Shown piece after piece: positions 17,374-26,444 of a stretch of 64,000 bases of DNA (position 1 is the first letter of the stretch; each line of letters opens with the position of its first letter). Origin of the DNA: a gamma proteobacterium HIMB55 (GTDB lineage: Bacteria; Pseudomonadota; Gammaproteobacteria; Pseudomonadales; Halieaceae). Position numbers and translations under genes: made by a program. The notes below the pieces were generated by a model. The model was not told where the DNA came from and did no database searches. It saw nothing but the letters and a program-made list of their open reading frames with translations. Location: NCBI GenBank assembly GCA_000227505.4, contig AGIF02000001.1, forward strand, positions 1,384,035 through 1,448,034. The letters are read 5' to 3'.

Positions 17374-18587
17374 GCACCTCAAAGCCTGGATTCAATAGCC
17401 GTGAGATTTTAGTCTTCGCGACCATTACAGGGCTTCTGGCTCTGATCCCCATATCGACCGATTTATACCTACCGGCTATAACCGCCATGTCAGGTCAATT
17501 GGACGCTACGGTCTCAGAAGGTCAATTAACGCTGTCGATTTTCATGATCGGCGTGGCCATAGGACAGCTTTTCTTTGGTCCTCTCTCCGACAGCTTTGGC
17601 CGACTTCCCGTAGTGCGCGCTGGCTGCTTCGCCTTCATCGCCTTCTCATTCCTAAATTCGCTCGCTTGGAGCATTGAATCGATGTGGATAGGTCGCATCT
17701 TTCAGGGTGCAGCTGCGGCGAGCGGCGCTGTGATAGCGCGCGCCATGATCCGCGACATCTACGAGGGTGACCGCGCGGCACAGATAATGGCTTTAACCAG
17801 CGCCTCGATGGCTTCGGTACCGCTGTTTGCGCCCACATTGGGCGCTCTGATCACCGTCGAGCTGGGTTGGCGATTTACCTTCATTGCTCAAGCGATATTT
17901 GCCGCCGCTGTGCTACTCGGTCTGGCCTCTTTTCAAGAGACAGTAAAAAGATCTGAAGACGCACCGCGAGCACAGCTCAGATTGAGCGATGTATTTTTGT
18001 CGTTCCGAGAATGTCTTTCGAACCCTTTATTTGTCGGATATCAGCTCAGCGGCACGTTCTCTTTCTGTGGCGTATTCGTCTATATCTCCACCGTAGCCTT
18101 CTTCCTCAGAGACGTGTTCGACGTATCAACGGAGTTCTTTGGCGTGGTTTTTGCGATGACAGCAGCTGGCTTTATCGTGGGCAGCCTCTCTAGTTCCCGA
18201 TTGGTTCTGAAATGGGGTGCAGATCGGACCCTCCGGCGAGGGGCTTTCATTTGTGCGCTCTCCACGACTTCTGCGCTGCTGACGTTGATCAATCCCGACT
18301 CCACTAAAGCATTGCTAGCGTTGATCTCAATCCTATTCTTCTTTGGGGTCGGGCTGATCGCACCCAATGCGTCTATGGGGGCGGTCTCGCTCTACCCTCA
18401 CAAAGCAGGCGCCGCATCTGCGGTTTACGGAAGCGTTCATTCCGTTGCATCGGCAACCGTGGGGGCAATTGCTGGGGCAACGTACGCTGGCAGAATGCTG
18501 GAACCGATCATAATTATGTTTGTGTGTTCTCTGGGTGCATTAATCGGCATCACGATCATACGCCGCCACCGACAACGGCTAGTCTAA
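17370..18587 (+). CDS. Bcr/CflA family multidrug efflux MFS transporter
   Basis: A 405-residue, 12-helix major facilitator. The first helix carries 'LALIPISTDLYLPAI', the signature of the Bcr/CflA drug:H+ antiporters. Motif A is present as 'GPLSDSFGRLPVVRAG', and 'GRIFQGAAAASGAVIARAMIRD' is the usual motif C/antiporter region of this subfamily. The protein should export small drugs or toxic metabolites across the inner membrane. It starts at TTG in a TTGA overlap with the gene before, and no in-frame ATG precedes the first helix. A PLP decarboxylase follows after a short gap. Confidence 0.9.
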   Translation: MSTSKPGFNSREILVFATITGLLALIPISTDLYLPAITAMSGQLDATVSEGQLTLSIFMIGVAIGQLFFGPLSDSFGRLPVVRAGCFAFIAFSFLNSLAWSIESMWIGRIFQGAAAASGAVIARAMIRDIYEGDRAAQIMALTSASMASVPLFAPTLGALITVELGWRFTFIAQAIFAAAVLLGLASFQETVKRSEDAPRAQLRLSDVFLSFRECLSNPLFVGYQLSGTFSFCGVFVYISTVAFFLRDVFDVSTEFFGVVFAMTAAGFIVGSLSSSRLVLKWGADRTLRRGAFICALSTTSALLTLINPDSTKALLALISILFFFGVGLIAPNASMGAVSLYPHKAGAASAVYGSVHSVASATVGAIAGATYAGRMLEPIIIMFVCSLGALIGITIIRRHRQRLV

Positions 18588-18670
18588 ACCGCCAAATTAA
18601 ACCCACAGGGTAGTTAGCAGCCGGTGTGAGTGCTGATACGATCTCCATTGATTGTGTTGGGGGCCGAACA

Positions 18671-20017
18671 ATGCACGAACTCACCAGAGACATGGAAGTA
18701 CTTCAACAAGCGATCGTGCGCTACAGCGTAGAACGCGTTCGTATGGATCCGCCAGAGTTAGACGCACCTCGAACGCCTGAAGAGTTGTGGGCTATGGCTG
18801 GACAGACCATCACCGAAAGAGGTCTCGGTGGACTCGAGGCACTGCGCCTTTTCACAGACGTCCTCGCACCAGCCTGCATCTCAACCGATCATCCAAAATT
18901 TCTAGCCTTTGTCCCGGCAGCACCCACTGAAGCCGCAACGCTATTCGACTTAATCGTCGGTGCTTCAAGTATTTGCGGCACCAGCTGGCTCGAGAGCGCC
19001 GGTGCAACCTATGCTGAAAACCAAGCATTACAGTGGATAGCAGACCTTGCAGGATTTGGTCCTGAGGCAGGCGGCACCTTTGTCAGTGGTGGTACTGCGG
19101 GAAATCTCTCGGCGCTTGTTGCAGCCCGACACAAGTGGCGTCGCGGTAACGAGAGTCGCGATGCACTGCGTGGCCTTGTTATATCCTCTAAAGGCGCACA
19201 CGCCTCAATCAAACAGGCAACCTATGTGATGGATGTGGATTTGCTTGAAGTCGGCGGGGATTGCCTGACAGGAGAGCACGTTGCAGAGGCGGTTTCGAGT
19301 CTGAACGCTATCGACCGCGAAAGACTATTCGCCGTTGCGTGCACGGCAGGCACCACCAATTTAGGAATTATCGACGATCTTTCAGGCATCGGAGAGATTT
19401 CAAAAGAGCAAGATTTATGGATGCATGTGGATGGCGCCTATGGCGGTGCAGGCCTAGCGGCACCCAGCGTGCGTGATCAGTTTTCAGGCATCGAGCTGGC
19501 AGACAGTTTTATTGTCGATCCACACAAATGGCTCTTCGCTCCGTTTGATTGTTGCGCCCTGATCTATCAAAACCCGGGACTGGCGCGTGAGGCACATCAA
19601 CAACAAGGGGCGTACCTCGAGGTTGTCTACGATGGTGTCTGGAATTCCTCCGATTACGCGCATCATCTCTCTCGTCGCGCTCGTGGACTGCCGTTGTGGT
19701 TCAGCCTTGCGACACATGGTACCCAGGCATACGAGGAGGCTGTTGAGCAAACACTGATGGTTGCGCGCGAGGCGGCTACACGAATTCAAAATCACCCTAA
19801 CCTTGAACTCGTGACAGACCAGAGCTTATCGATTTGTGTGTTTAGACGGATCGGGTGGGACGCAGGTGATTACAAGCAGTGGAGCGATCAGCAGCTTGAA
19901 CAAGGTGATTCGTTCGTCACGCCAACAAAGTACAAAGACGAGACTGTGCTGCGGTTCTGTATTGTGAATCCGAGGACAACAGTGACACATATTGAGGAAA
20001 TTTTGGCGAGCCTGTAG
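18671..20017 (+). CDS. PLP-dependent group II amino acid decarboxylase
   Basis: A 448-residue member of the pyridoxal-dependent decarboxylase family (aromatic-L-amino-acid/glutamate decarboxylase type). The PLP lysine lies in 'FIVDPHKWLFAPFDC', the ring-binding Asp in 'WMHVDGAYGG', and 'FVSGGTAGNLSALVAARH' binds the phosphate. The substrate is not readable and could be an aromatic amino acid, aspartate or a related compound. I take the ATG at 18671; a GTG at 18626 in frame would add 15 residues. It lies between an exporter and a WYL regulator on the same strand, so it may make an amine that is exported (inference). Confidence 0.88.
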   Translation: MHELTRDMEVLQQAIVRYSVERVRMDPPELDAPRTPEELWAMAGQTITERGLGGLEALRLFTDVLAPACISTDHPKFLAFVPAAPTEAATLFDLIVGASSICGTSWLESAGATYAENQALQWIADLAGFGPEAGGTFVSGGTAGNLSALVAARHKWRRGNESRDALRGLVISSKGAHASIKQATYVMDVDLLEVGGDCLTGEHVAEAVSSLNAIDRERLFAVACTAGTTNLGIIDDLSGIGEISKEQDLWMHVDGAYGGAGLAAPSVRDQFSGIELADSFIVDPHKWLFAPFDCCALIYQNPGLAREAHQQQGAYLEVVYDGVWNSSDYAHHLSRRARGLPLWFSLATHGTQAYEEAVEQTLMVAREAATRIQNHPNLELVTDQSLSICVFRRIGWDAGDYKQWSDQQLEQGDSFVTPTKYKDETVLRFCIVNPRTTVTHIEEILASL

Positions 20018-20026
20018 CGTTTCGGT

Positions 20027-20902
20027 ATGACAGATGCATTTCGTCCAAAATTCTCGAATCCCCGCTGGGAGCAGCTGCTTCGTTACCGATACATCGAGCT
20101 TATTGCCTTATGGGAGGGACGACTTACAACGCGCCAACTGTGCGAGACGTTTGGCATTGGTCGTCAACAAGCTAACAAAGACTTAACCAGTTATCGGCGG
20201 GGGCTTACCCGAGGCGATCTGGTTTATGACGCCGTCGCGAAGTACTACTCCCCTTCCGAAGACTTTGCGCCCACTCTGACTCAAGGACTGGCCTCCGAGT
20301 ATCTGCAAATGGCTGCTCAGCAAAGCGATGTTCAGCAGATACTAGGTGACCTGCCCGTTGCCAGTGCCAACGTTGAAGTCATCGCTGCGCCGCTTCGTGA
20401 AGTGCCTGCAAGTCTGCTTCGCCCCATCATTCGCGCGATGGCTGAGTCCCGGCGAATCGACGTAGACTACGTCTCTCTCAATAACCCCGACCGGGAGGGG
20501 CGGATCATTGTTCCTCATACGCTCGTATGGACAGGTTACCGGTGGCACGTCCGCGCTTGGTGTGAGAAAAATCTGGATTTTCGAGATTTCGTACTAAGCC
20601 GCTTTAGGGGAGACGCTGACCTGATGGACGCGAGTGATCACACAGAGGCTGACGACCAAGCGTGGCATACCCACGTCACCCTTGAAATCACGCCTGATAA
20701 TCGGCTCACTCCCGACCAGCAAGAGGTCATTGCTCACGACTACGGAATGACCAACGGCCAACTGAAGCTCACCGTTCGCGCGAAATTAGCACCCTACCTG
20801 CTTCAACTCCTGAATCTCAACGTGGGCAAGCAACTCGAGGACGCCCGCGCGCAGCAAATCGTGCTGGCAAATTACGACGAGATAAGCCCGTGGCTCATTT
20901 GA
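20027..20902 (+). CDS. WYL-domain transcriptional regulator
   Basis: A 291-residue regulator with an N-terminal winged helix ('LTTRQLCETFGIGRQQANKD', residues 37-56) and a WYL domain ('VPHTLVWTGYRWHVRAWCE' followed by 'FRDFVLSRFRG') plus a C-terminal WCX-like extension. In this architecture the WYL domain senses a ligand, often a nucleotide or nucleic-acid signal. Size and domain order match the BrxR/CapW class that controls phage-defence loci, but no defence genes are near. It starts 9 bp after the decarboxylase and probably shares its transcript. Confidence 0.88.
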   Translation: MTDAFRPKFSNPRWEQLLRYRYIELIALWEGRLTTRQLCETFGIGRQQANKDLTSYRRGLTRGDLVYDAVAKYYSPSEDFAPTLTQGLASEYLQMAAQQSDVQQILGDLPVASANVEVIAAPLREVPASLLRPIIRAMAESRRIDVDYVSLNNPDREGRIIVPHTLVWTGYRWHVRAWCEKNLDFRDFVLSRFRGDADLMDASDHTEADDQAWHTHVTLEITPDNRLTPDQQEVIAHDYGMTNGQLKLTVRAKLAPYLLQLLNLNVGKQLEDARAQQIVLANYDEISPWLI

Positions 20903-20967
20903 CCACCCCGATACAGCATGTTGTATTGTGAACTGGCTCACGCATCGCAACACATGTCATTTGTTCA

Positions 20968-21306
20968 ATGAGCTTAATTGCTAGTATGGCCAGGGGTATG
21001 GACGAAAGTAATCTCAAAATGAATGCAGCAGGAAACATTCAGTCTGAAAATACGAGCGGCGTTGCCGAGCGGCGCATGCGCATGCCACCTATTCCTGATG
21101 ATTTCTTTAGCCTGATCACACACGAGCAGCGCATTGCACTCAATCAAAAACAACAGTTTGGCTGGTTTGTTAAGTTTGTTCGCAGGCCGCTGTTTCAACC
21201 GATAGAGGTAGTGCTCTCGAATCCAGAAGGCAGCGAGTTTCTACTGCTCGAGACGGACGGTATCACCCGTCCCTTTTTCAACGTTCGTACCGACGATTTA
21301 CGCTGA
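20968..21306 (+). CDS. Conserved-looking hypothetical protein
   Basis: A 112-residue soluble protein I cannot name. The C-terminal 65 residues look like a compact folded domain, with 'FGWFVKFVRRPLFQPIEVVL' and 'SEFLLLETDGITRPFFNVR'. The first 30 residues are low-complexity and Met-rich, so the true start could be any of the ATGs at 20968, 20986, 20998 or 21016. It ends 1 bp before the ppk1 stop on the other strand (convergent genes with no room for a terminator). Confidence 0.6.
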   Translation: MSLIASMARGMDESNLKMNAAGNIQSENTSGVAERRMRMPPIPDDFFSLITHEQRIALNQKQQFGWFVKFVRRPLFQPIEVVLSNPEGSEFLLLETDGITRPFFNVRTDDLR

Positions 21307-21307
21307 C

Positions 21308-23458
21308 TTACGCCTTTTTCTGATGCCCCTTTTTGCGTCGCATCGACGGCTTGCGGATATCTGACTGCGGCATCCTTGGCAACTTACCTGTCTCGAAATA
21401 GCGGTGAATCGTCTCCTGTGATCGCACGGAGGTAGCCCTTCCCTCGGAAGGCACCATTTGATTGCCCTGGCTTGCATCGATTACCCGCGCCTTGACGTTG
21501 TCGTTCCATTGCTGGTCAAGCACATCCTGAAGTGTTTTCTGTGCCTTCGGATCGTGAACCGGACAAAGCACCTCGACGCGATAATCGATGTTGCGGGTCA
21601 TGAGATCTGCAGAACCCATGTAGTACTTGGGCTCACCTCGGCTATAGGCGATATAGACTCTAGGGTGCTCTAAATAACGATCGATGACGCTAATGGCACG
21701 TATATTCTCAGAAATACCGGCGACACCGGGAAGTAACGAGCACATTCCTCTTATGATGAGCTTTATCTCAACACCCGCCTGACTGGCCTCGTACAGTTTC
21801 AGCGTGAGTTGGCGATCGACCAGATTGTTGCACTTTAGAAACAACTGGGCCCTGAAGCCATTGCGTGCATTCGCAATTTCACCGTCTATGAGCGCAATCA
21901 AACCTTCGCGCGAGGTATGCGGTGAGACCAAAAGTTGCTGATAATCCGGTCTTCGGTAATTGTATTTCAGAAAATCGAAGACCTGATTGATGTCTTCGCC
22001 AATCACGGGATCTGCCGTCAAAAGGGTAAAGTCTGTGTAGAGTCTGGCGGTCTTTTCGTTGAAGTTACCCGTCCCGACGTGGCTGTAACGGACTAGCTGA
22101 CCCTCTTCCATGCGCTCAATAAGGAATAGCTTGCTGTGCACTTTGAGGCCTGGAATACCGAAGATCACCTCAATACCGGCCTCGGTGAGCCGCTCCGACC
22201 AGGCAATATTCGCCTGCTCATCGAATCGCGCCGCCAGCTCCACCACAACACGCACACGTTTGCCGTTGTATTGCGCGTTAATCAACGCATCAACAATCTG
22301 TGAATTACTTGCCACCCGGTAAAGACAGATGCGAATCGACGTAACCGCTGGATCAATCGCCGCAGTTTTTAAGACATCTACGACATAATCGAACGGGTGA
22401 TACGGGTAGTAAAGCAGGTAATCCCGCTGTCGCAGTTCGTTGAAAATATTGGTGCTCGCATCAAGCTCGGGTATGCGTACGGGTGTGTACGGCTTGAACT
22501 CTAAGTATTTGGGACCCTCGTTAGGGAAGCTGATGTAATCCTTGGAATTATGGTACCGGCCACCGGGGATCAGGCTGTCGTAGCGTCCGAAGCCTAAGCG
22601 CTTTCGGAGGTGCTCAAGCAAAGGTTCAGGCATTGCATTGTCGTAAACAAAGCGCACCGCGTCAGCTTTTCGGCGCTGTTTTAAGCTCGAAGCCATTTTC
22701 TCAATGAGGCTCTCGTTTATAGAGGCCTCTATTTCAATTTCTGCGTCGCGCGAAAACTTAAAGCAATAAGCATCAGCGGACTGAATATCAAAGACCCCCC
22801 GAAATACCCGTGGCAAACAGGCGCGGATAATGTCGTCGAGTAGAATATAAACTTTACCCTTTGTGTCTCTGCCCCTAGGGATAGCGACAAAACGACCAAG
22901 TACGTCGGAAGGAACCTCCATAACCGCGTACTGGACGCCCTGATCGGTCTTCATATCCACCGCGAGATACAGCGACTCGTCAGCAAGCGCGGGGATCGCC
23001 AAATCATCGCTGAGTAATATCGGCTCGAGTGTTGGTAGCACTTTAGACGCGAAATAACGCTCAACGAACGCGAGTTGTGTTTTGGTCAGGTCTTTTTCAT
23101 CGATAATGTAGATATGCCGTCGCCGCAGCTCAGCCATCACACCGACCTGAATCCGGTCAAACTCCCGCTGCAACTCACCGATCCGCTGCTGAATGGTCTC
23201 GAGCAGGTCTTTTGCGCGCTGGCGTTTACCGCCTGTTGAGACAACGATCAGTCGACGAATCTCGGCTACGCGCACCCTGAAGAACTCGTCGAGGTTGCTT
23301 GAGAAGATGCCGAGATACCGAAGCCGCTGGATAACAGGGACCGTTTCGTTCTCTGCTTCTTGTAATACCCTAGCATTGAACGAGAGCCAGCTAAGCTCAC
23401 GAGGCATGAATAAGCGCTCATCGAGATCGGCTAATCGCCCGTCTATAGGGTTACTCAT
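21308..23458 (-). CDS. ppk1: Polyphosphate kinase 1
   Basis: A 716-residue Ppk1 that reversibly polymerises the gamma-phosphate of ATP into polyphosphate. The four-domain layout is intact. N-terminal 'ELSWLSFNARVLQEAEN' is diagnostic. The two catalytic histidines lie in 'GLKVHSKLFLIE' (the phospho-His, equivalent of E. coli His435) and 'RYSHVGTGNFNEKTARLYTD' (His454). 'MTRNIDYRVEVLCPV' closes the C2 domain. I start at the ATG at 23458; a TTG at 23470 would add four residues. No ppx follows. PhoB-box-like half-sites lie upstream, inside the end of the neighbouring hydrolase gene. Confidence 0.96.
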   Translation of the reverse strand: MSNPIDGRLADLDERLFMPRELSWLSFNARVLQEAENETVPVIQRLRYLGIFSSNLDEFFRVRVAEIRRLIVVSTGGKRQRAKDLLETIQQRIGELQREFDRIQVGVMAELRRRHIYIIDEKDLTKTQLAFVERYFASKVLPTLEPILLSDDLAIPALADESLYLAVDMKTDQGVQYAVMEVPSDVLGRFVAIPRGRDTKGKVYILLDDIIRACLPRVFRGVFDIQSADAYCFKFSRDAEIEIEASINESLIEKMASSLKQRRKADAVRFVYDNAMPEPLLEHLRKRLGFGRYDSLIPGGRYHNSKDYISFPNEGPKYLEFKPYTPVRIPELDASTNIFNELRQRDYLLYYPYHPFDYVVDVLKTAAIDPAVTSIRICLYRVASNSQIVDALINAQYNGKRVRVVVELAARFDEQANIAWSERLTEAGIEVIFGIPGLKVHSKLFLIERMEEGQLVRYSHVGTGNFNEKTARLYTDFTLLTADPVIGEDINQVFDFLKYNYRRPDYQQLLVSPHTSREGLIALIDGEIANARNGFRAQLFLKCNNLVDRQLTLKLYEASQAGVEIKLIIRGMCSLLPGVAGISENIRAISVIDRYLEHPRVYIAYSRGEPKYYMGSADLMTRNIDYRVEVLCPVHDPKAQKTLQDVLDQQWNDNVKARVIDASQGNQMVPSEGRATSVRSQETIHRYFETGKLPRMPQSDIRKPSMRRKKGHQKKA

Positions 23459-23515
23459 GGTAGTACTCAATTCGTATTAGTCCGCCGTGGCATGACCCAA
23501 GTCTACGAGAGAAAT

Positions 23516-23555
23516 ATGACGCATTGATCGAAATGTCATGACATTTCTATGACGC
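23516..23555 (-). promoter_or_regulatory. Candidate PhoB box array upstream of ppk1
   Basis: On the minus strand GCGTCATAGAAATGTCAT (23555-23538) matches the 18-bp Pho box CTGTCATAAAACTGTCAT at 14 positions, with GTCAT half-sites exactly 11 bp apart. A further GTCAT (23520-23516) lies 22 bp on, in the same helical register. The array is about 60-100 bp before the ppk1 ATG, where a PhoB site would be expected. Pho control of ppk is known in other gammaproteobacteria such as Klebsiella. Confidence 0.5.
23530..23547. repeat. Perfect 18-bp palindrome
   Basis: GAAATGTCATGACATTTC reads the same on both strands. It spans the stop codon of the alpha/beta hydrolase gene and overlaps the Pho-box-like array of ppk1. 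It may be a separate operator or a by-product of two facing GTCAT half-sites. Confidence 0.6.
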
Positions 23556-24351
23556 GCGTGACGAAAGCGGCAGTTTCGAGCGGCTTTTCCATCGGAAGCA
23601 AATGTCCCGCATCCATCATCTCCATCTGAAGATTTGGATAACTACGAAGACGCTCAACCACAGCAGGCGTGATTACGTAGGATGACTCACCACCCAAGAT
23701 GTGTACGGGTAATTGTAATTTTCGCAACTTTGACCAAAGACTCGGCGGCGAGCGGTAAACGCAGGCCTCCCACTCGCCAGAAAATCGAAGCGTGACGCCT
23801 TGGTCGGAAGGCGCGTGCGCAGCCACAACGTAATCCATCAATTCTTTATCGGCGATTGCCGCAAAGGCGCGTTTGCCTCGGTAAAATTCGAATGCCGCTT
23901 GATGACTCTCAAAATCGTGTGGGCGCCCTAAGGCACCCCGAATCATTTTGGGCTTGTTTGGCCAAAGCCGAAACGCCAAGCGCGACCAGGCAAGGAATGG
24001 TGAGTTAATCGTTACGGGATCGAGGGCAACTACGCCTTTAACAAGCTCGGGAGCCTTGTGTGCTATCAGCAGACTAATTGCACCGCCCATCGAATGCCCA
24101 ACCAACCAGACAGGCTCACGAACCTCTTGCCGAAGCGTCTTAATCGCATCCTCTGCGTAAACCTCCCAGCTCAGAAACTTTGGTGCTATCTCCTGCCACA
24201 AAGGCCGGTGCTCGAGTGTGCTGATGCTACCTAACGTTTTCAGTGCTTCCAAAAAGGAGGCGTAAGTACCCGGCGGAAATCCATTAGCATGCAAAAAAAC
24301 TAAGTGCTCCGACGACTCTGCAGAATCAGAATGTAATGAGAGAGTTTGCAA
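23536..24351 (-). CDS. Alpha/beta hydrolase
   Basis: A 271-residue alpha/beta-fold hydrolase. The oxyanion loop 'VFLHANGFPPGTYASFLEAL', nucleophile elbow 'LVGHSMGGAISLLIAH' (catalytic Ser) and C-terminal His in 'MDAGHLLPMEKPLET' complete the triad with an Asp/Glu probably near 'HILGGESSYV'. Substrate unknown; the family includes esterases, lipases and C-C hydrolases. There is no ATG before the conserved part. The TTG at 24351 has GGAG seven bases upstream and is preferred over the TTG at 24369. It is divergent from the amidohydrolase at 24466 and its 3' end carries the ppk1 regulatory region. Confidence 0.85.
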   Translation of the reverse strand: MQTLSLHSDSAESSEHLVFLHANGFPPGTYASFLEALKTLGSISTLEHRPLWQEIAPKFLSWEVYAEDAIKTLRQEVREPVWLVGHSMGGAISLLIAHKAPELVKGVVALDPVTINSPFLAWSRLAFRLWPNKPKMIRGALGRPHDFESHQAAFEFYRGKRAFAAIADKELMDYVVAAHAPSDQGVTLRFSGEWEACVYRSPPSLWSKLRKLQLPVHILGGESSYVITPAVVERLRSYPNLQMEMMDAGHLLPMEKPLETAAFVTRVIEMS

Positions 24352-24465
24352 ACAACTACTCCGAGACAAACAGTTGGTGAGTCACTATCATCGACTCAGC
24401 CAAACATTAAAAAAACAACGATCTTCCGTCACATAGACCCAAAGTCATCCAACGAGAGACACGCA

Positions 24466-25980
24466 ATGAGAGGCATCACGCGCAACCTATTCGATACTTC
24501 GGTAACAGCAATTATACTTTGCGGGCTGATTTTTTCCTCGCTCGCAGACGCCAAAACCTATACCTCTGAGCTGTACGATACGGTCATTATTGGCGGTCGG
24601 GTCATGGATCCGGAGACGCTCACTGATCGCGTAACTAATCTCGGTATTCGTAAAGGTCAAATTGCGCGAATAACCGACGATGCCATCAAAGGAAAGAGCA
24701 CCATCGACGCGACGGGGTTAGTCGTAGCGCCCGGCTTTATCGATATCCATTCGCATACGCCGACGCGACTCGGCGAGCACTTGAGCGTTTTGGACGGCAT
24801 AACAACTCAGCTTGACCTCGAGGCTGGCGCCTACCCTCCGACGAGTTACGGCTACCAATATCGCGGCGGTGCGCAATTACACTACGGATCATCGGTCGGG
24901 CACTTCGTCATCCGCGGATTGGTCATGGAAGGCTCTTCCCAAAGCTACTTTTTCGATGAGACGGGCTTTATCACCCTCGGTGGCGATATGTGGCGCAAAC
25001 AGGCAAGCCCTACTCAAGTGGAAGAGATGCGCAAACATTTACGCAATGGCCTCGAGTTAGGCGGTCTGGGTATAGGGGTGCTCTTGGATTACATGACTGA
25101 GGCCGTCAGCGAGAGCGAGCTCAGCATGATTTTCGCCACCGCGGCGGAGTACGACAAACCCGTATATGTTCATGTGCGCCGAGGTATGCCGGGGGATCCG
25201 ACCGGTCTGGACGAGGTGATTGCCCTAGCAGAAGCCCACGGTGTGGCGACGATGATTTGTCATATCACTCACTCGGCAATGGGTGGTATCGATGAATGGT
25301 TGGCAAAAATCGATGCCGCCAATGCGCGTGGTGCCCGAATCACCACAGAAACCCTATCCTATCTTGCTGGTGGAACATCTATCGCCGCCGATGTGTTTGT
25401 CAATCGTGACTGGCGGGCCATATTTGATATCGATTATGAGGACGTACAATGGGTCCCCACAGGGGAATGGCTGGATGAGGAGCGCTTCCTACGCTACCAA
25501 CGCGACTACCCAACGAGTTCGATCAATCACCATTACGTCAAAGAGGAGTGGTTACTAAAAGCCCTAGCGTGGCCCGGTATGATGGTGTCAACCGACGCCC
25601 TCCCCGCCTTTGATATCGAAGTCAAAACAAACCCCAATATCGCCGGCACCTACGCCCATTTCCTCGGTCGTTATGTGCGCGAGCTCGAGGTCATGCCGCT
25701 CATCGAGGGCCTACGACGCATCACGCTACTGCCTGCAGAGTGGTTGGCCTTAGCGTCTGAAGATTTCTCAAGAAAGGGTCGGATTCAAGTCGGTGCTGAT
25801 GCGGATATTGTGATCTTCGATGCAGACGAAATCGCGCCAAGGGCTGAGTACGGAGACCCCTACAAAACCTCACTCGGCATTCATCACGTCCTTGTGGGTG
25901 GTCGGCCTGTTGTTACCGAAGGCGAACAAGTAGAAGGGCGCTACCCAGGTAAACACCTGTTGGCGCCCGCAGCACGTTAA
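24466..25980 (+). CDS. Exported amidohydrolase, N-acyl-D-amino-acid deacylase type
   Basis: A 504-residue metal-dependent amidohydrolase with an N-terminal signal peptide ending near 'SSLADA'. The beta-sandwich start 'DTVIIGGRVMDPETLTDRVT' and metal motif 'GFIDIHSHTPT' are typical. Further metal or catalytic residues are in 'VYVHVRRGMPG', 'MICHITHSAMGG' and 'STDALPAFD', and the C-terminus returns to the sandwich ('IQVGADADIVIFDADE'). It belongs with D-aminoacylase/dihydroorotase-like enzymes, probably acting on N-acyl-D-amino acids in the periplasm. The ATG at 24466 gives the signal peptide and follows GAGAG; an ORF extends to 24346. It is convergent with pspC, overlapping by 4 bp. Confidence 0.87.
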   Translation: MRGITRNLFDTSVTAIILCGLIFSSLADAKTYTSELYDTVIIGGRVMDPETLTDRVTNLGIRKGQIARITDDAIKGKSTIDATGLVVAPGFIDIHSHTPTRLGEHLSVLDGITTQLDLEAGAYPPTSYGYQYRGGAQLHYGSSVGHFVIRGLVMEGSSQSYFFDETGFITLGGDMWRKQASPTQVEEMRKHLRNGLELGGLGIGVLLDYMTEAVSESELSMIFATAAEYDKPVYVHVRRGMPGDPTGLDEVIALAEAHGVATMICHITHSAMGGIDEWLAKIDAANARGARITTETLSYLAGGTSIAADVFVNRDWRAIFDIDYEDVQWVPTGEWLDEERFLRYQRDYPTSSINHHYVKEEWLLKALAWPGMMVSTDALPAFDIEVKTNPNIAGTYAHFLGRYVRELEVMPLIEGLRRITLLPAEWLALASEDFSRKGRIQVGADADIVIFDADEIAPRAEYGDPYKTSLGIHHVLVGGRPVVTEGEQVEGRYPGKHLLAPAAR

Positions 25981-26444
25981 AGCTTGGAGAATTCTCCATC
26001 TAGGTCGTAGCGACTTGAGGTTACGTAACGCTCCATAGCTGCGATTCGTCGCTCAGCGTCCCGCACGCGGTCGCGCGCTTTGTTCATGCGTGTTCCGGGC
26101 GCCTCTGAATACCGAAAAGCGGCGCGCTTACGATAAGTCTGCCTGTCTTCGTCATATTCCCGAACGACCTCAGCCTCGTACACGTCATCACTCCAGCGCG
26201 AAGGGCGCTTAGTGATCAAGATCCATGCAGCAACATAGAACCAAAATATGATTGACCCGGTGAATAAGAACAAAGCGAAGGCTGATAATCGGGTCACCCA
26301 CGTGGGCACTTCCCAGTATTCGGCAAGTCCTGCACATACACCGCCAAACCAACCGTCCGAGGGGTGTCGATAGAGCCCGATGCCCCAGCCGTTTTGACGA
26401 CCTTGGTTGAAGCTTTGATATTGATTGCGGTTTCTACGACTCAT
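25977..26444 (-). CDS. pspC: Phage shock protein C (PspC domain)
   Basis: A 155-residue inner-membrane protein. The PspC domain lies at residues 20-80 with 'YRHPSDGWFGGVCAGLAEYW' and two hydrophobic segments ('AFALFLFTGSIIFWFYVAAW'). The C-terminal 70 residues are charged and helical and should face the cytoplasm. In Psp systems PspB-PspC sense membrane stress and draw PspA away from PspF. It is the last gene of the psp operon and overlaps pspB by 4 bp. Compared with E. coli PspC (about 119 residues) the tail is longer. Confidence 0.93.
   Translation of the reverse strand: MSRRNRNQYQSFNQGRQNGWGIGLYRHPSDGWFGGVCAGLAEYWEVPTWVTRLSAFALFLFTGSIIFWFYVAAWILITKRPSRWSDDVYEAEVVREYDEDRQTYRKRAAFRYSEAPGTRMNKARDRVRDAERRIAAMERYVTSSRYDLDGEFSKL

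Noticed and set aside
20027-20902. WYL regulator as the marker of a phage-defence island
   Set aside because: Neighbouring genes are metabolic or household genes; no nuclease, methylase, BREX or CBASS gene is near.
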